DNA of 64,000 nucleotides from Micromonospora sonchi (GCF_014646235.1 NZ_BMNB01000006.1:124001-188000); one strand, 5' to 3'; shown: positions 16,239 to 26,976, counted from the first letter of the stretch. A program made the numbers and translations. The notes: generated from the letters alone by a model not told the origin.

Positions 16239-17516
16239 GTGCAGGCACGGTTGAGCACGATGTTCCAGTCCCTACAGGTCCGAAACTACCGACTGTTCGC
16301 GTCCGGACAACTGATCAAGCTGATCGGTGTCTGGATGATGTTCATCGCCCAGGACTGGCTGGTTCTCGAGCTTTCCGACAACTCGGCCACGGCGCTCGGG
16401 GTGGTCATCGCCCTCCAGTTCACCCCCGTCCTGCTGCTCACGCTGCTCTCCGGCCGGCTCGCCGACCGGTACGACAAGCGGATGCTCCTCTTCGTCGCCA
16501 ACGCCTTCTGGACCGTGCTGTCGCTGGCGATGAGCGTGCTGGTGCTCACCGACCTGGTCCAGCTCTGGCACGTTTTCCTCTTCGCCGCCCTGCTCGGCGT
16601 GGCCAACGCGGTGGAAACGCCGGTGCGCCAGGCGTTCGTCTCCGAACTGGTCGGCATGCGGCTGCTGCCCAACGCGCTGTCGCTCAACGCGGCCGTGTTC
16701 AACTCGGCCCGGATCGTCGGCCCGGCCGTCGCCGGTCTCGCCATCGCCGCCCTGGACGTCGGGCCGGTCTTCCTGGTCACCGCGATCAGCTCGATCGGGC
16801 CCCTGGTGATGGTGGTCCGGATGCGCCCGGCCGAGCTGCACCGGGAGCCGCTGCCGCCGCGCGAGGAGCGGGCCTCGGCGACGGTGCTGGACGGGCTGCG
16901 CTACGTCGGTCGCCGTCCCGACCTGCTGCTGCCGATGGTGGTGATGTCGGTGATCGGGATGTCGCTGTTCAACTTCCAGCTCACCCTGGCGGCGCTCGCC
17001 AAGACGGTGTTCAACACCGGTGCCGCCTCGTTCGGCCTGTTCAGTACCACCCTCGCGGTCGGCGCGCTGATCGGTGCCCTGGCCGGCACCGGGCGGCGTA
17101 GCCGCCCCTCGGTCTGGCTCGTGCTCGGAGCGGCGATCGGCTGCGCCGTGTTCGGCACGCTCGTCGGGCTCGCGCCCGCGTACTGGATGGTCGTGGCGCT
17201 GCTGCCGCCGACCGGCTTCTTCACGGTCTACTTCGCCCAGGCGGCCAACCAGCGGGTTCAACTCGGCACCGACGCCGCGTTCCGGGGGCGGGTGATGGCG
17301 CTGTGGGTGCTGGTGTTCCTGGGGACCAATCCGGTCGGCGCCCCGATCATCGGCTGGGTTGCGGAGACCTACGGCGCCGGCGTCAGCATCTGGGCCGGCG
17401 GGCTGCTCTCCCTGGCCACCGCACTGCTCGCACTGGCCTGGCAGCTTCGCCGCGACGGCGCCCGAGTGCGATTCCGCGTTCTGCCGATGCCCCGCTTCTA
17501 CGTCACCCAGCTCTGA
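16239..17516 (+). CDS. MFS transporter, drug- or siderophore-exporter type
   Basis: 425 residues, about 12 membrane helices. The N-terminus is SLQVRNYRLFASGQLIKLIG, typical of the EntS/tetracycline-type MFS subfamily. Motif A is LADRYDKRML after helix 2. The start is GTG at 16239 with GGAGG 12 bases upstream; an ATG at 16260 has no site. It is probably co-transcribed with the MarR gene, which implies ligand-induced efflux. The iron-box-like operator would instead fit metallophore export. Substrate is unknown. Confidence 0.87.
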   Translation: MQARLSTMFQSLQVRNYRLFASGQLIKLIGVWMMFIAQDWLVLELSDNSATALGVVIALQFTPVLLLTLLSGRLADRYDKRMLLFVANAFWTVLSLAMSVLVLTDLVQLWHVFLFAALLGVANAVETPVRQAFVSELVGMRLLPNALSLNAAVFNSARIVGPAVAGLAIAALDVGPVFLVTAISSIGPLVMVVRMRPAELHREPLPPREERASATVLDGLRYVGRRPDLLLPMVVMSVIGMSLFNFQLTLAALAKTVFNTGAASFGLFSTTLAVGALIGALAGTGRRSRPSVWLVLGAAIGCAVFGTLVGLAPAYWMVVALLPPTGFFTVYFAQAANQRVQLGTDAAFRGRVMALWVLVFLGTNPVGAPIIGWVAETYGAGVSIWAGGLLSLATALLALAWQLRRDGARVRFRVLPMPRFYVTQL

Positions 17517-17592
17517 GCACACCGGGACGGCCGGGTGGCCCGGTTCGGGAAAATCGGTTACGTCACGGTGAGTTGCGGCATAGCTTCGGTGA

Positions 17593-18090
17593 GTGGAGGT
17601 CGTACGCTTGCTGCTGCTCGCCCTGGCGCTGGCCGCCGTGGTTCTGCTGCCCGTGCTGATCGCGCTCCTGCTCTGCGCGGACGAGGTGATCGACCGCTTC
17701 ACCTGCGGATACGCCCACTGGCGGGAGCGCCGCCTGATCTCGCGGCTGAATCGAGCGGTGGACGCGGACAAGATCGCCGGACGGGTCGACCTCGCCGCGC
17801 TCGACCGGGCCGACCGTCGTCCGCTGGAACGAATCGCCGCCGACCTGCGGTGCCTGCGCCGGGATCGGATCGGCGGCACCGGGCCGGCGGCGGTCTGGCA
17901 CAGCGGCGTCCTCGACGCATACGACGATCGGCTCCGGCTGGCCTGCCGGGCGCTGGGCATCACCGAGTACCTGGCCGAGTTGGCCGGCGTCGATCGGCAG
18001 CTCGAACGGGTCCGGGTCGAGGGCGAGTTGGACGCCGCCGGTCTGCGACTGCCGGCGAACCGCCCCGGGCAACACGAGCGCCACGCCTGA
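17593..18090 (+). CDS. Membrane-anchored protein of unknown function
   Basis: 165 residues. One N-terminal hydrophobic helix (LLLLALALAAVVLLPVLIAL) is followed by a soluble, charged, helical domain rich in Arg/Leu/Asp with the conserved-looking LGITEYLAELAGVDRQLER. It has no known motif. The soluble part is probably cytoplasmic because it is Arg-rich directly after the helix. It ends 18 bases before thpR on the same strand, so the two may form an operon. Start GTG at 17593. Confidence 0.65.
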   Translation: MEVVRLLLLALALAAVVLLPVLIALLLCADEVIDRFTCGYAHWRERRLISRLNRAVDADKIAGRVDLAALDRADRRPLERIAADLRCLRRDRIGGTGPAAVWHSGVLDAYDDRLRLACRALGITEYLAELAGVDRQLERVRVEGELDAAGLRLPANRPGQHERHA

Positions 18091-18107
18091 CTGGCATCCT
18101 GGATCTG

Positions 18108-18689
18108 GTGCGACTCTTCACCGCTGTCTACCCGCCGACCGAGGCGGTCGAACACCTCACCGCCCAGGTGGCCGGGCTACGGCTCGGCGCCGCGGCGGCC
18201 GCCGGGACGAACGTACGCCTGGTCGACCCGGCCCAGGCCCATCTCACCCTCGCCTTCCTCGGTGAGGTCGACCCCGCGCGGTTGACCGCGGTACGGCAGG
18301 CCCTCGAACTCGTGGCCGACGCCATGCGCGGCAACGACGGGACGGGCGACGCTCCGCTGGTGCTGCGGCTGGGCGGCGGTGGCCGGTTCGGCTGGGGGCG
18401 GGACACCGTGCTCTGGGCCGACGTACGCGGTGACGTCGCCCGCCTGGTGGCACTGGCCGGCGCCGTCCGGGCCGGACTGGCCGCGATCGGGGTGGCCGGT
18501 GACGACAAGCCGTTCCGGCCTCACCTGACCATCGCCCGTCCCGGCGACCGGATGCCGCACGCCGACATCGAGGCGGACCTGGCCGCGCTCGACGGCTATC
18601 TCGGTCCGCCCTGGGTGGCCGGCGAACTGGTGCTGGTGCAGAGCCGACCCGGCCCGAGCTACCAGCCCTTCGCCGCCTGGCCGATCTGA
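18108..18689 (+). CDS. thpR: ThpR, RNA 2',3'-cyclic phosphodiesterase
   Basis: 193 residues. It is a two-histidine (2H) phosphoesterase with HLTLAFLG at residues 45-52 and HLTIARP near 145; the two HxT motifs supply the catalytic histidines. The family opens 2',3'-cyclic phosphates on RNA. It was once called 2'-5' RNA ligase. The N-terminus MRLFTAVYPP is typical. The GTG at 18108 lies a short distance after the previous gene. The normal length and both motifs make the assignment firm. Confidence 0.92.
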   Translation: MRLFTAVYPPTEAVEHLTAQVAGLRLGAAAAAGTNVRLVDPAQAHLTLAFLGEVDPARLTAVRQALELVADAMRGNDGTGDAPLVLRLGGGGRFGWGRDTVLWADVRGDVARLVALAGAVRAGLAAIGVAGDDKPFRPHLTIARPGDRMPHADIEADLAALDGYLGPPWVAGELVLVQSRPGPSYQPFAAWPI

Positions 18690-18705
18690 ACCCACGAACC
18701 CACCG

Positions 18706-19374
18706 TCAGCCGGCGGGGACGACCAGGCCGCTCTCGTACGCTGCCACCACCAGTTGGGCCCGGTCCCGCGCGTGCAGTTTGGTCAGCAACCGGCCGACGT
18801 GGGTCTTGACAGTGGCCATGCTCAAGCACAACTGCTCGGCGATCTCCGTGTTGGACAGCCCTCGCCCGATCAGGGTGAGTACCTCGCGCTCCCGTTGGGT
18901 GACCCCGTCCAGCGTGGAGAGCGGGGATCGTCCCGGGCGAGGACGGCGGGTGAACTCGGCGATCAGCCGCCGGGTCACGGTCGGGGCGAGCAGCGCCTCA
19001 CCGGCGGAGACCACCCGGATCGCGGCGATCAGGTCCATCGGCGCGGTGTCCTTGAGCAGGAAGCCGCTCGCCCCGGCCCGCAACGCGCCGTAGACGTACT
19101 CGTCGAGGTCGAACATGGTCAGGATGAGCACCCGGGTTGCGGCGGTCTCCGCCGACTCGCAGATGTGCCGGGTGGCCTCGATGCCGTCCATCCGGGGCAT
19201 CCGGACATCCATCAGGACGACGTCCGGCCGTTCCCGCCGAGCCGCGGCGACCGCCTCGGCGCCGGTGCCGGCCTCACCGACCGTGGTCAACCCCTCGGTG
19301 TGGTCGACCAACAGCCGGAAGCTCGCCCGCAGCAGCGCCTGATCGTCGGCGACGAGCACCCGTACGGCGGTCAT
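18706..19374 (-). CDS. NarL/FixJ-type response regulator
   Basis: 222 residues. The receiver domain has the phospho-acceptor D56 in VVLMDVRMPRMDG, the acidic pair VADDQ near the N-terminus and the conserved lysine in GFLLKDTAP. The C-terminal LuxR-type HTH is VTQREREVLTLIGRGLSNTEIAEQLCLSMATVKTHVGRL. The start codon overlaps the stop of the sensor kinase gene (ATGA), showing tight coupling. It probably controls the adjacent ABC transporter. Ligand unknown. Confidence 0.93.
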   Translation of the reverse strand: MTAVRVLVADDQALLRASFRLLVDHTEGLTTVGEAGTGAEAVAAARRERPDVVLMDVRMPRMDGIEATRHICESAETAATRVLILTMFDLDEYVYGALRAGASGFLLKDTAPMDLIAAIRVVSAGEALLAPTVTRRLIAEFTRRPRPGRSPLSTLDGVTQREREVLTLIGRGLSNTEIAEQLCLSMATVKTHVGRLLTKLHARDRAQLVVAAYESGLVVPAG

Positions 19375-20567
19375 CCGGTCCGCCCGAGCGGCAGGGTGGC
19401 CCGGACGGTCCAACCGCCCGCGTCGTCCGGGCCGGCACGGAACTGTCCCTGATAGAGGGCCACCCGTTCACGCATGCCCACCAGGCCCTGACCGCATCGC
19501 GCCGGTGATCGGGCCGGCCGCCCTCCGTCGTCGTGCACCTCGACGCGTACCTCGTTCGGGGCGAGCGCCACGTCGACCCGGCACCGCGCCGGACCGGCGT
19601 GCTTCACGACGTTGGTCAGCGACTCCTGCACGATTCGAAACACCGACAGCCCGACGCCCTCCGGCGGCGTACCGGTGCCGTGCACGGCAAACTCCACCGG
19701 GACCCCCGCCGATCGGGTCCGTTCGACCAGGGCCGGCAGATCGGCCAGGCCGGGCACGGGTTCGAGATCAGGCTCGGGACGTAGGGTGCCGAGAACCCGA
19801 CGTAGCTCGACCAGCGCGGCCCGGCTGGTGGATTCGATCACCCGCAGCGATTCCTGCGCCTGCTGCGGGTGCTGCTCGGCAACGTGGTTTGCGACCGCCG
19901 CCTGCACCGCGATCAGGCCCATCCCGTGCGCGGCGATGTCGTGCACCTCCCGGGCGATTCGCAGCCGCTCGTCCTGCACCGCCTGCTCGGTCACCCGTTC
20001 CGCGGCCCGCCGGGCCCAGGCGCGTCGCTCCCGCACGGCCCAGCCGATCGCCCAGGCGGCACCGAGCACCAGCGCGACGAACACCCCGCCCAGCACGCCG
20101 TACGACTCACCGCCCGTGGACGGCGAGCCCAGACCGAACGGCGACTGGGCCACCGACAACACAGCGACCGTGATCACCCCGAGGCAGCAGGCGAGGGCCG
20201 CAGCGGACCGGCGGGTCGACTCGGCCACAGCGACCGAGTAGAGCACGGCTCCCACCGCGACCAGCGGCGCCGCCACCGCGTAGTCGGGGATGATCCCGGT
20301 GGCCAGGGCGAACGCCGCCACGACGAGCACCACGGCAGTGGCGATCCACGGACGGTACCGGCGCAGTATCACCGACGCGCCGAGGGCCAGCCCGGTCAGC
20401 GCCGACTGCCAGGGCGGCTCGTGCAGCCCGCCAACCGTCGGGGCCGGGGCTTCCATGGCCGCGTACCAGCCGAGTGCGGCGACCGCGGCGGCCAGCAACA
20501 CGTCGGCCAGGAACGGGCCGGCCCGGCTGAGCCAGCGCATCCACGGCGGCGGCGCTACGGCGGTCAT
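19371..20567 (-). CDS. Sensor histidine kinase, HisKA_3 (NarX/DesK-like)
   Basis: 398 residues. About five or six N-terminal membrane helices lie between residues 20 and 178. The dimerisation helix carries the phospho-accepting H209 in RIAREVHDIAAHGMG. The C-terminal ATPase domain has the HDDGGRPARS and GQGLVGMRERV boxes. There is no extracellular sensor domain, so it may sense the membrane or an associated transporter, as in bacitracin-type systems. It starts ~157 bases from the divergent ABC transporter operon, a common arrangement for antimicrobial-peptide resistance modules. Confidence 0.92.
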   Translation of the reverse strand: MTAVAPPPWMRWLSRAGPFLADVLLAAAVAALGWYAAMEAPAPTVGGLHEPPWQSALTGLALGASVILRRYRPWIATAVVLVVAAFALATGIIPDYAVAAPLVAVGAVLYSVAVAESTRRSAAALACCLGVITVAVLSVAQSPFGLGSPSTGGESYGVLGGVFVALVLGAAWAIGWAVRERRAWARRAAERVTEQAVQDERLRIAREVHDIAAHGMGLIAVQAAVANHVAEQHPQQAQESLRVIESTSRAALVELRRVLGTLRPEPDLEPVPGLADLPALVERTRSAGVPVEFAVHGTGTPPEGVGLSVFRIVQESLTNVVKHAGPARCRVDVALAPNEVRVEVHDDGGRPARSPARCGQGLVGMRERVALYQGQFRAGPDDAGGWTVRATLPLGRTG

Positions 20568-20724
20568 GCGATCGAGAGTAGTTTCCCGGCCGCCGGGCGC
20601 GCGTCAGACCAGGGTCGGACGTTCCTGGGTCGGAAACCGGCCGTCGACTCCACCCGGGGTACGAGTCCGAAGTGTCCATCCCGGCCTGACGCTTTCTCGG
20701 CCCGTGACGGCGATCGTGGCAGCC

Positions 20725-21459
20725 ATGACGACAGCCACGGTTTCCCTCCGCGACCTGCGGATGGTGTACGGCACCGGAGCACGCCGGGTGTGTGCCCTGG
20801 ACGGGGTCACGACAGACTTCCCGCCGGCCACCTTCACCGCGATCATGGGCCCGTCCGGTTCCGGCAAATCCACCCTGCTGCACTGCGCGGCCGGGCTGGA
20901 CCGCCCGACCGGAGGCCGGGTCACGATCGCCGGCACCGACCTGGGCGGCCTGGACGAGTCGAGCCTGACCCGGCTGCGCCGGGACCGGATCGGGTTCGTG
21001 TTCCAGGAGTTCAACCTGGTCTCCTCGCTGACCGCCGCGCAGAACGTGGCGCTGCCGGCCCGACTGGCCGGGCGTCGGCCGAGTGCCGGGGAGGTCGCCG
21101 CCGCGCTCGCCGAGGTCGGCCTCGCCGACCGGGCCGGGCACCGGCCGAGCGAGCTTTCCGGCGGCCAGCAGCAGCGGGTGGCGATCGCCCGGGCGCTGTT
21201 CAACCGGCCGGCCGTCCTGTTCGCCGACGAACCGACCGGCGCTTTGGACAGCCGCTCCTCCCGGCAGGTGCTTGAGCTGCTGCGTACCGTCGTCGACGAG
21301 CACGGGCAGACCGTCGTCATGGTCACCCACGACCCGTTGGCCGCGGTGACGGCCGACGAGATCGTGGTGCTCGCCGATGGCCGGCTGGTCGACCGGCTCA
21401 CCGAGGCGAGCGCCGAGTCGATCATCAGCCGGCTGGCCACGCTGGAGCCGACGTGCTGA
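20725..21459 (+). CDS. ABC transporter ATP-binding protein, MacB/LolD type
   Basis: 244 residues. Walker A is GPSGSGKST, the Q-loop is FVFQEFNLV, the signature is LSGGQQQR, Walker B with the catalytic glutamate is VLFADEPTGALDS, and the H-loop is MVTHD. The NLV...GALD pattern belongs to the MacB/LolD/FtsE family that pairs with FtsX-type permeases. The 3' end overlaps the permease start by seven bases. The divergent two-component system next door is its likely regulator. Confidence 0.93.
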   Translation: MTTATVSLRDLRMVYGTGARRVCALDGVTTDFPPATFTAIMGPSGSGKSTLLHCAAGLDRPTGGRVTIAGTDLGGLDESSLTRLRRDRIGFVFQEFNLVSSLTAAQNVALPARLAGRRPSAGEVAAALAEVGLADRAGHRPSELSGGQQQRVAIARALFNRPAVLFADEPTGALDSRSSRQVLELLRTVVDEHGQTVVMVTHDPLAAVTADEIVVLADGRLVDRLTEASAESIISRLATLEPTC

Positions 21460-23798
21460 CCCGGGAACGGCTCGGCGCACTCGTGCCGGTGCTGCTCGGC
21501 ACCGCGATCGTCACGGCCAGCCTGCTGCTCTTCGCCTCCGGCGCGCCCCGCGTGCCGGACCGCTTCGCCGGGACGGCGGTGGTGGTCCGTAGCCCCGAGG
21601 TGAGCACTCCCGCCATACCCTTCCCCGAGCCCCGCCCCTGGTCCGGACCGGAGGCCGCCGAGCTGGTCCGGCAGCTGGCAGCGGTGGACGGGGTGACGGC
21701 GGTGGTGCCCGAGCACACTTTCTACGCCCAGCCGGTGCTCGACGGGCGTGCGGCTCCCGGGCCGACCGAGGGACAGGGCTGGGCGAGCGTCGCGCTGGCC
21801 CCGTACCGGCTCGTCGCGGGTGCTCCGCCCGTGCGGGACCGGGAGGTGGTTGTCGACCGGGCGCTGGGCGTACCGGTCGGGGGCGAACTCACCGTGCTGA
21901 TCGCGACCGGCCCGGCGAGCTGGACCGTCACCGGCCTGGTCGACGCCGAAGCGCTCTATGTCTCGGACGCCGCCGCCCGCCGACTCGCCCCCGGGGTACG
22001 CGCGATCGGCCTGCTCGGACAGCCGGACGTCGACGCGGTGGCCGACACCGTGGGTGCTGCCGGCAGCGTCCTGGCCGGAGCGGAACGGGGTGCCCTCGAA
22101 CCCCGAGCCGACGCCCGCACCCGGTGGATCGGTATGCAGGTGCTCACCGGAATGTCCGCGCTGGCCGCCTTCGCCTGCATCTTCGTGGTCGGTGCCACCT
22201 TCGCCTTCACGGTCAACCAGCGGCGGCGGGAACTCGGGCTGCTCCGCGCGGTCGGTGCGACACCACGCCAGGTACGCCGGACGGTGTACCGGGAGGCGCT
22301 GATCGTCGGAGTGCCGGCCGCGCTGGGCGGAGTACTGCTCGGCGCAGCGGTCGCGGTGCCGGTCGGTGCCCTACTGGTCGACGCCGGATTCCAACCGCTC
22401 GGCTTCGAGGTCAGGTGGCGGCTCTGGCCACTGCTGGCGGGGCTCACGGTGGGACCGGTCGTGGCGCTGCTCGGCGCGGGCGTCGCGGCCCGTCGGGCCG
22501 GACGAGTCCGGCCGATCGAGGCGTTGCGCGCGGCCGAGGTGGAGCAGCGTCCGATGACCCGTACCCGTTGGGTGGCCGGACTGGCGGCGGCAGTCGGCGC
22601 GGGCGTAGCTGGGCTGACCGCGCTGACCACCGACGACCTGGCCGATCTGTCGGCGGTCGCGTTGCTCGGCACGATGGCCCTGGTCGTGGCGGCGGCGCTG
22701 CTGGCACCGGCGGTGGTGCCCGCCCTGGTCCGAGTGCTCGGTCGAGCCCTGCCCGGGGTGCTCGGCGAAGTGGTCCGGGGCAGCGCCGCGACAGCGGTCC
22801 GCCGCACCGCCTCGACGGCGGCACCGGTGCTGCTCACCGTGGCCTTCGCGGTCTTCATCTTCGGCAATGTGCAGACCACCACCGGTGCGTACGCCGCCGC
22901 CCGGGAGGCGTCCGTGCGGGCCGGTGCGGTGCTGATCCCCGACGGCACCCCGGGGCTGACCGACGCGGCGGTGACCAGTGCGGCGGGAGCGGCGCTGCTG
23001 AGCACCGAGGCGTACGTGGCCGACACGGTGATCACCGCGATCGGCACCGATCCGGCGTCACTCGGCTCGGTGGCGGCCCGGATGTCGGTGCTGTCCGGCT
23101 CCACTTCCGCCCTGTCCGAGCCGGACACGGTGGCGGTCGCGCACGCCACGGCGGACCGTTTCGGCTGGTCGATTGGGGACACCGTGCGGGTGATCTTCGC
23201 CGACGGCCAGCCGGTCGGGCTGCGGGTGGTGGCCGTGGTCGCTGACGGTGGCTTCCCCGGCGACCTGCTGCTGGACCGGGCCCTGCTCCGACAACGGAAC
23301 CCGTCCGTGCTCGCCGCCGCGGTGCTGCTGACCGGGCCGCCGCCGGGCCGGACGCCACCCGGGGCGGAGTTGGTGGACGTCGCCACGTACGCGGCTCGTG
23401 CCGACGCCGAGGAGGACCGACTGGTGTGGCTGGCGACGCTGCTCATGGTCGGCGTATCCGCCGGATACGGCGCGTTGGCGGTGGCCAGCACGTTGGCGCT
23501 GGCCACCGTGACCCGGACCCGGGACCTGCGGCTGCTGCGACTGGCCGGCGCGACCCGCCGTCAGGTGTTGCTGTCCGTGGCGGCCGAGTCGGCGCTGGTG
23601 GTGGCGATCGGCGCGCTGCTCGGCGGGGTAGCGGCGTTGCTCGCACTGCTCGGCTCGGTGGGCGCACTGGCCGAGCAGGCCGGCGCGCCCGTCGACCTGG
23701 TCGTGCCCTGGCCCGCCGCTGCTGCAGTCGTCACCCTCTGCCTGGCCCTGGCAATCCTCGCCAGCACCCTCCCCGCCCAATCCCTGACCTCCCGCTGA
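21453..23798 (+). CDS. FtsX-family ABC transporter permease
   Basis: 781 residues, in two tandem FtsX-like halves. A first membrane helix at residues ~8-26 is followed by an extracellular domain to ~220, three helices (about 230-360), a second set (about 380-470), a second extracellular domain and three final helices (about 655-780). Both halves carry the FtsX motif in R(R/T)RELGLLRAVGATPRQVRR-like form (second: RTRDLRLLRLAGATRRQV). This layout is typical of 4+4 exporters or lipid and peptide-removal systems of actinomycetes. GTG start overlapping the ATPase gene. Confidence 0.92.
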   Translation: MLTRERLGALVPVLLGTAIVTASLLLFASGAPRVPDRFAGTAVVVRSPEVSTPAIPFPEPRPWSGPEAAELVRQLAAVDGVTAVVPEHTFYAQPVLDGRAAPGPTEGQGWASVALAPYRLVAGAPPVRDREVVVDRALGVPVGGELTVLIATGPASWTVTGLVDAEALYVSDAAARRLAPGVRAIGLLGQPDVDAVADTVGAAGSVLAGAERGALEPRADARTRWIGMQVLTGMSALAAFACIFVVGATFAFTVNQRRRELGLLRAVGATPRQVRRTVYREALIVGVPAALGGVLLGAAVAVPVGALLVDAGFQPLGFEVRWRLWPLLAGLTVGPVVALLGAGVAARRAGRVRPIEALRAAEVEQRPMTRTRWVAGLAAAVGAGVAGLTALTTDDLADLSAVALLGTMALVVAAALLAPAVVPALVRVLGRALPGVLGEVVRGSAATAVRRTASTAAPVLLTVAFAVFIFGNVQTTTGAYAAAREASVRAGAVLIPDGTPGLTDAAVTSAAGAALLSTEAYVADTVITAIGTDPASLGSVAARMSVLSGSTSALSEPDTVAVAHATADRFGWSIGDTVRVIFADGQPVGLRVVAVVADGGFPGDLLLDRALLRQRNPSVLAAAVLLTGPPPGRTPPGAELVDVATYAARADAEEDRLVWLATLLMVGVSAGYGALAVASTLALATVTRTRDLRLLRLAGATRRQVLLSVAAESALVVAIGALLGGVAALLALLGSVGALAEQAGAPVDLVVPWPAAAAVVTLCLALAILASTLPAQSLTSR

Positions 23799-23800
23799 CC

Positions 23801-23856
23801 CCCCACCCCGCGCTCCCCACCCCGCGCTCCCCACCCCGCGCTCCCCACCCCGCGCC
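23801..23856. repeat. 14-base tandem repeat, four copies
   Basis: The unit CCCCACCCCGCGCT is repeated four times head to tail, the last ending in C. It starts two bases after the permease stop codon. Near-perfect identity implies recent expansion. Confidence 0.85.
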
Positions 23857-23925
23857 GATCTTGCACTTTCGGTCGCCGATAAGCCCCTGTAAGGGGCTTT
23901 TGCCCCGACAGAAAGTGCAAGATCG
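23856..23925. repeat. Nested palindromic element with 15-base perfect arms
   Basis: CGATCTTGCACTTTC (23856-23870) and its exact complement (23911-23925) enclose a second hairpin. A diverged relative lies 90 bases further on (24015-24060). The symmetric arms allow function on either strand. Confidence 0.75.
23881..23900 (+). terminator. Rho-independent terminator inside the palindromic element
   Basis: AAGCCCCT (23881-23888) pairs with AGGGGCTT (23892-23899) across a three-base loop, followed by TT then G. This is the only convincing classic hairpin with a T-run in this spacer and would end the two-gene ABC transporter transcript. Confidence 0.65.
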
Positions 23926-24014
23926 CGGTCTTCGGGACGCCTCGCAGGCGTGAAGACCGGCAGCGGCTCACCCCCCGTCGCCCGTCCCACTGGCCAGATC
24001 ACTCCCAGCGGGCA

Positions 24015-24060
24015 ATCTTGGACATTTCCTGCCCCCAGAGGGGCCTCCCGAGTCCAAGAT
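24015..24060. repeat. Second nested hairpin, ATCTTGGAC arms
   Basis: ATCTTGGAC (24015-24023) faces GTCCAAGAT (24052-24060), with an inner CCCC/GGGG hairpin. The outer arm resembles that of the element at 23856 (ATCTTGCAC). It lies downstream of both convergent genes. Confidence 0.6.
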
Positions 24061-24256
24061 CTACTGCAGCGGGGGTGGTTTTCGGGGGATATATCGGGCG
24101 AGGTGGTTCGGTCTGCCGCTGAGGTCGGCGGCGGGGCAGTGCGCGGGGTGGGGCAGGGCGCGGCGGAGTAGGGGCGCGCTGGCGGGGTGGGGTTGGCCTT
24201 TGGTGCTCCGCTGCGCGAAGCGGCCCTAATCGGGAGGAAGTAGGTCTGCTTCCGAG

Positions 24257-25324
24257 TTAGGAGGACTCGCGGGCGGCGGGGCCGCTGCCGAAGAGGACGT
24301 CGTCCCAGCTGGGCAGCCGCTTGCGCGGCTTGCCGGAGGCGTCGGAGGTCTCCGTCGTGGCCGCGCCCTGCCGACGCGGTCGGAGCACGGCCAGCGAGGG
24401 TACGGCCGGAACCTCCTTCGGCGCGTCGGAGTCGTCGTCGAACGCCGAGCCCTGACCACCGCCGAGCAGCGCGGCGGCCCCGCCACTGACGGCCCGCTGC
24501 CGGGGCGAGTCCGACCCGGCCAGCGCGGCCGGCGAACGGGGCTCGAGACCGCGACCAGAGGTCGAGCCGAGCGGCCGGTCGAGCGAGGCGAGCAGGGCAT
24601 CCCGGCCGGCCCGGATCGGGTCACGGCCCGGCCGGCCCGGATCGGCGGGCGCCGGCAAACCGTGCCCGCCCCGGCTCGGCTCGCCGCGCGACGGGGTGGG
24701 CAGGGCGTGGCCGCCCCGCTCCGGCGCCGGCTCCTGGCCCAGGATCGGGATCGGGCGCTCGGCGCAGAGGTACTGTGCCATGTCGTCGTGCGGGGTCACC
24801 GACTGGCGGGTCTTGTCGAGATCCCAGACCGCCTGTGCGGTGGCCTTGCCCGACGGCCAGGTGGCGACGATCCGCCAGGTGCCGTCCTCGCGGCGCCACG
24901 CGTCCCAGGAGATCTTCTCGGTGTCGATCCCGTGCTGGGCGAGCCGGCCGTTGACCACCTCGGCGAGCGGCGTCGGCTTCTCGGCGCCCTTCAGTCGGGT
25001 GCGGCGGGCGTGCTGGGCGAGCATCGCCCGCTCCTGAAGCACCGGCCCGGCGTAGCGGAGCACCCGGTCGACCGGAACGCCCGCGATGCGGGCCACGTCC
25101 TCGGCGGACTCACCGGCGCGGATCCGGGCCTGGATGTCCCGTGGGGACAGCGACGGCACCGGATCGGCGGCAGAAGCCACCGCGAGCGTGGGCGCGCCCG
25201 GCTCGGCGTGCAGTGCTCCGGCGATACGCTCGTCGATGGGCAGGGCGAGCAGCCGCCCGACCTCGTCGGCGAGCACCAGGGCCTGGCCGTCCTCGGAGAG
25301 GGCGACGAAGCGTACTGGGCGCAT
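24257..25324 (-). CDS. sepH: SepH, FtsZ-stimulating septation protein
   Basis: 355 residues. The N-terminal DUF3071 domain starts MRPVRFVALSEDGQALVLAD and includes an HTH-like segment, SPRDIQARIRAGESAEDVAR followed by IAGVPVDRVLRYAGPVLQER. The second conserved block is DAWRREDGTWRIVATWPSGK. The C-terminal half is disordered and rich in Gly/Arg/Pro, as in Streptomyces SepH, which binds FtsZ and promotes filament assembly during division. The ATG at 25324 has GGAGG nine bases upstream. Monocistronic. Confidence 0.92.
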   Translation of the reverse strand: MRPVRFVALSEDGQALVLADEVGRLLALPIDERIAGALHAEPGAPTLAVASAADPVPSLSPRDIQARIRAGESAEDVARIAGVPVDRVLRYAGPVLQERAMLAQHARRTRLKGAEKPTPLAEVVNGRLAQHGIDTEKISWDAWRREDGTWRIVATWPSGKATAQAVWDLDKTRQSVTPHDDMAQYLCAERPIPILGQEPAPERGGHALPTPSRGEPSRGGHGLPAPADPGRPGRDPIRAGRDALLASLDRPLGSTSGRGLEPRSPAALAGSDSPRQRAVSGGAAALLGGGQGSAFDDDSDAPKEVPAVPSLAVLRPRRQGAATTETSDASGKPRKRLPSWDDVLFGSGPAARESS

Positions 25325-25535
25325 CGCGTTGCCTCCGTCCCGCTTCGCTGGCCGTACGCCACGAGCCGGCCACCCGGGCGTTGCGTACCACCGTACGCCC
25401 ATTCGGGTCCAGGTGGGAGACGCCACGCCCGGGCGGGCGGGCCGATTCGCCGCTGCTCCGCCGCTGTCCGACGGCTCAGCTGGGCCCGACCGCCCGGCGT
25501 GAGTGGCCGGGCTCGTGACGGTCGTCGTGGACCGG

Positions 25536-26976
<1,441 letters not shown>

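Larger units (their letters stand above)
23799..24256. other. Repeat-filled spacer between the ABC permease and sepH genes
   Basis: 458 bases that converge between the two genes and contain no supportable gene. Contents are four copies of a 14-base tandem repeat (23801-23856), a nested hairpin element with a terminator inside (23856-23925), a related hairpin (24015-24060), and about 190 bases of unstructured GC-rich DNA. Confidence 0.6.
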
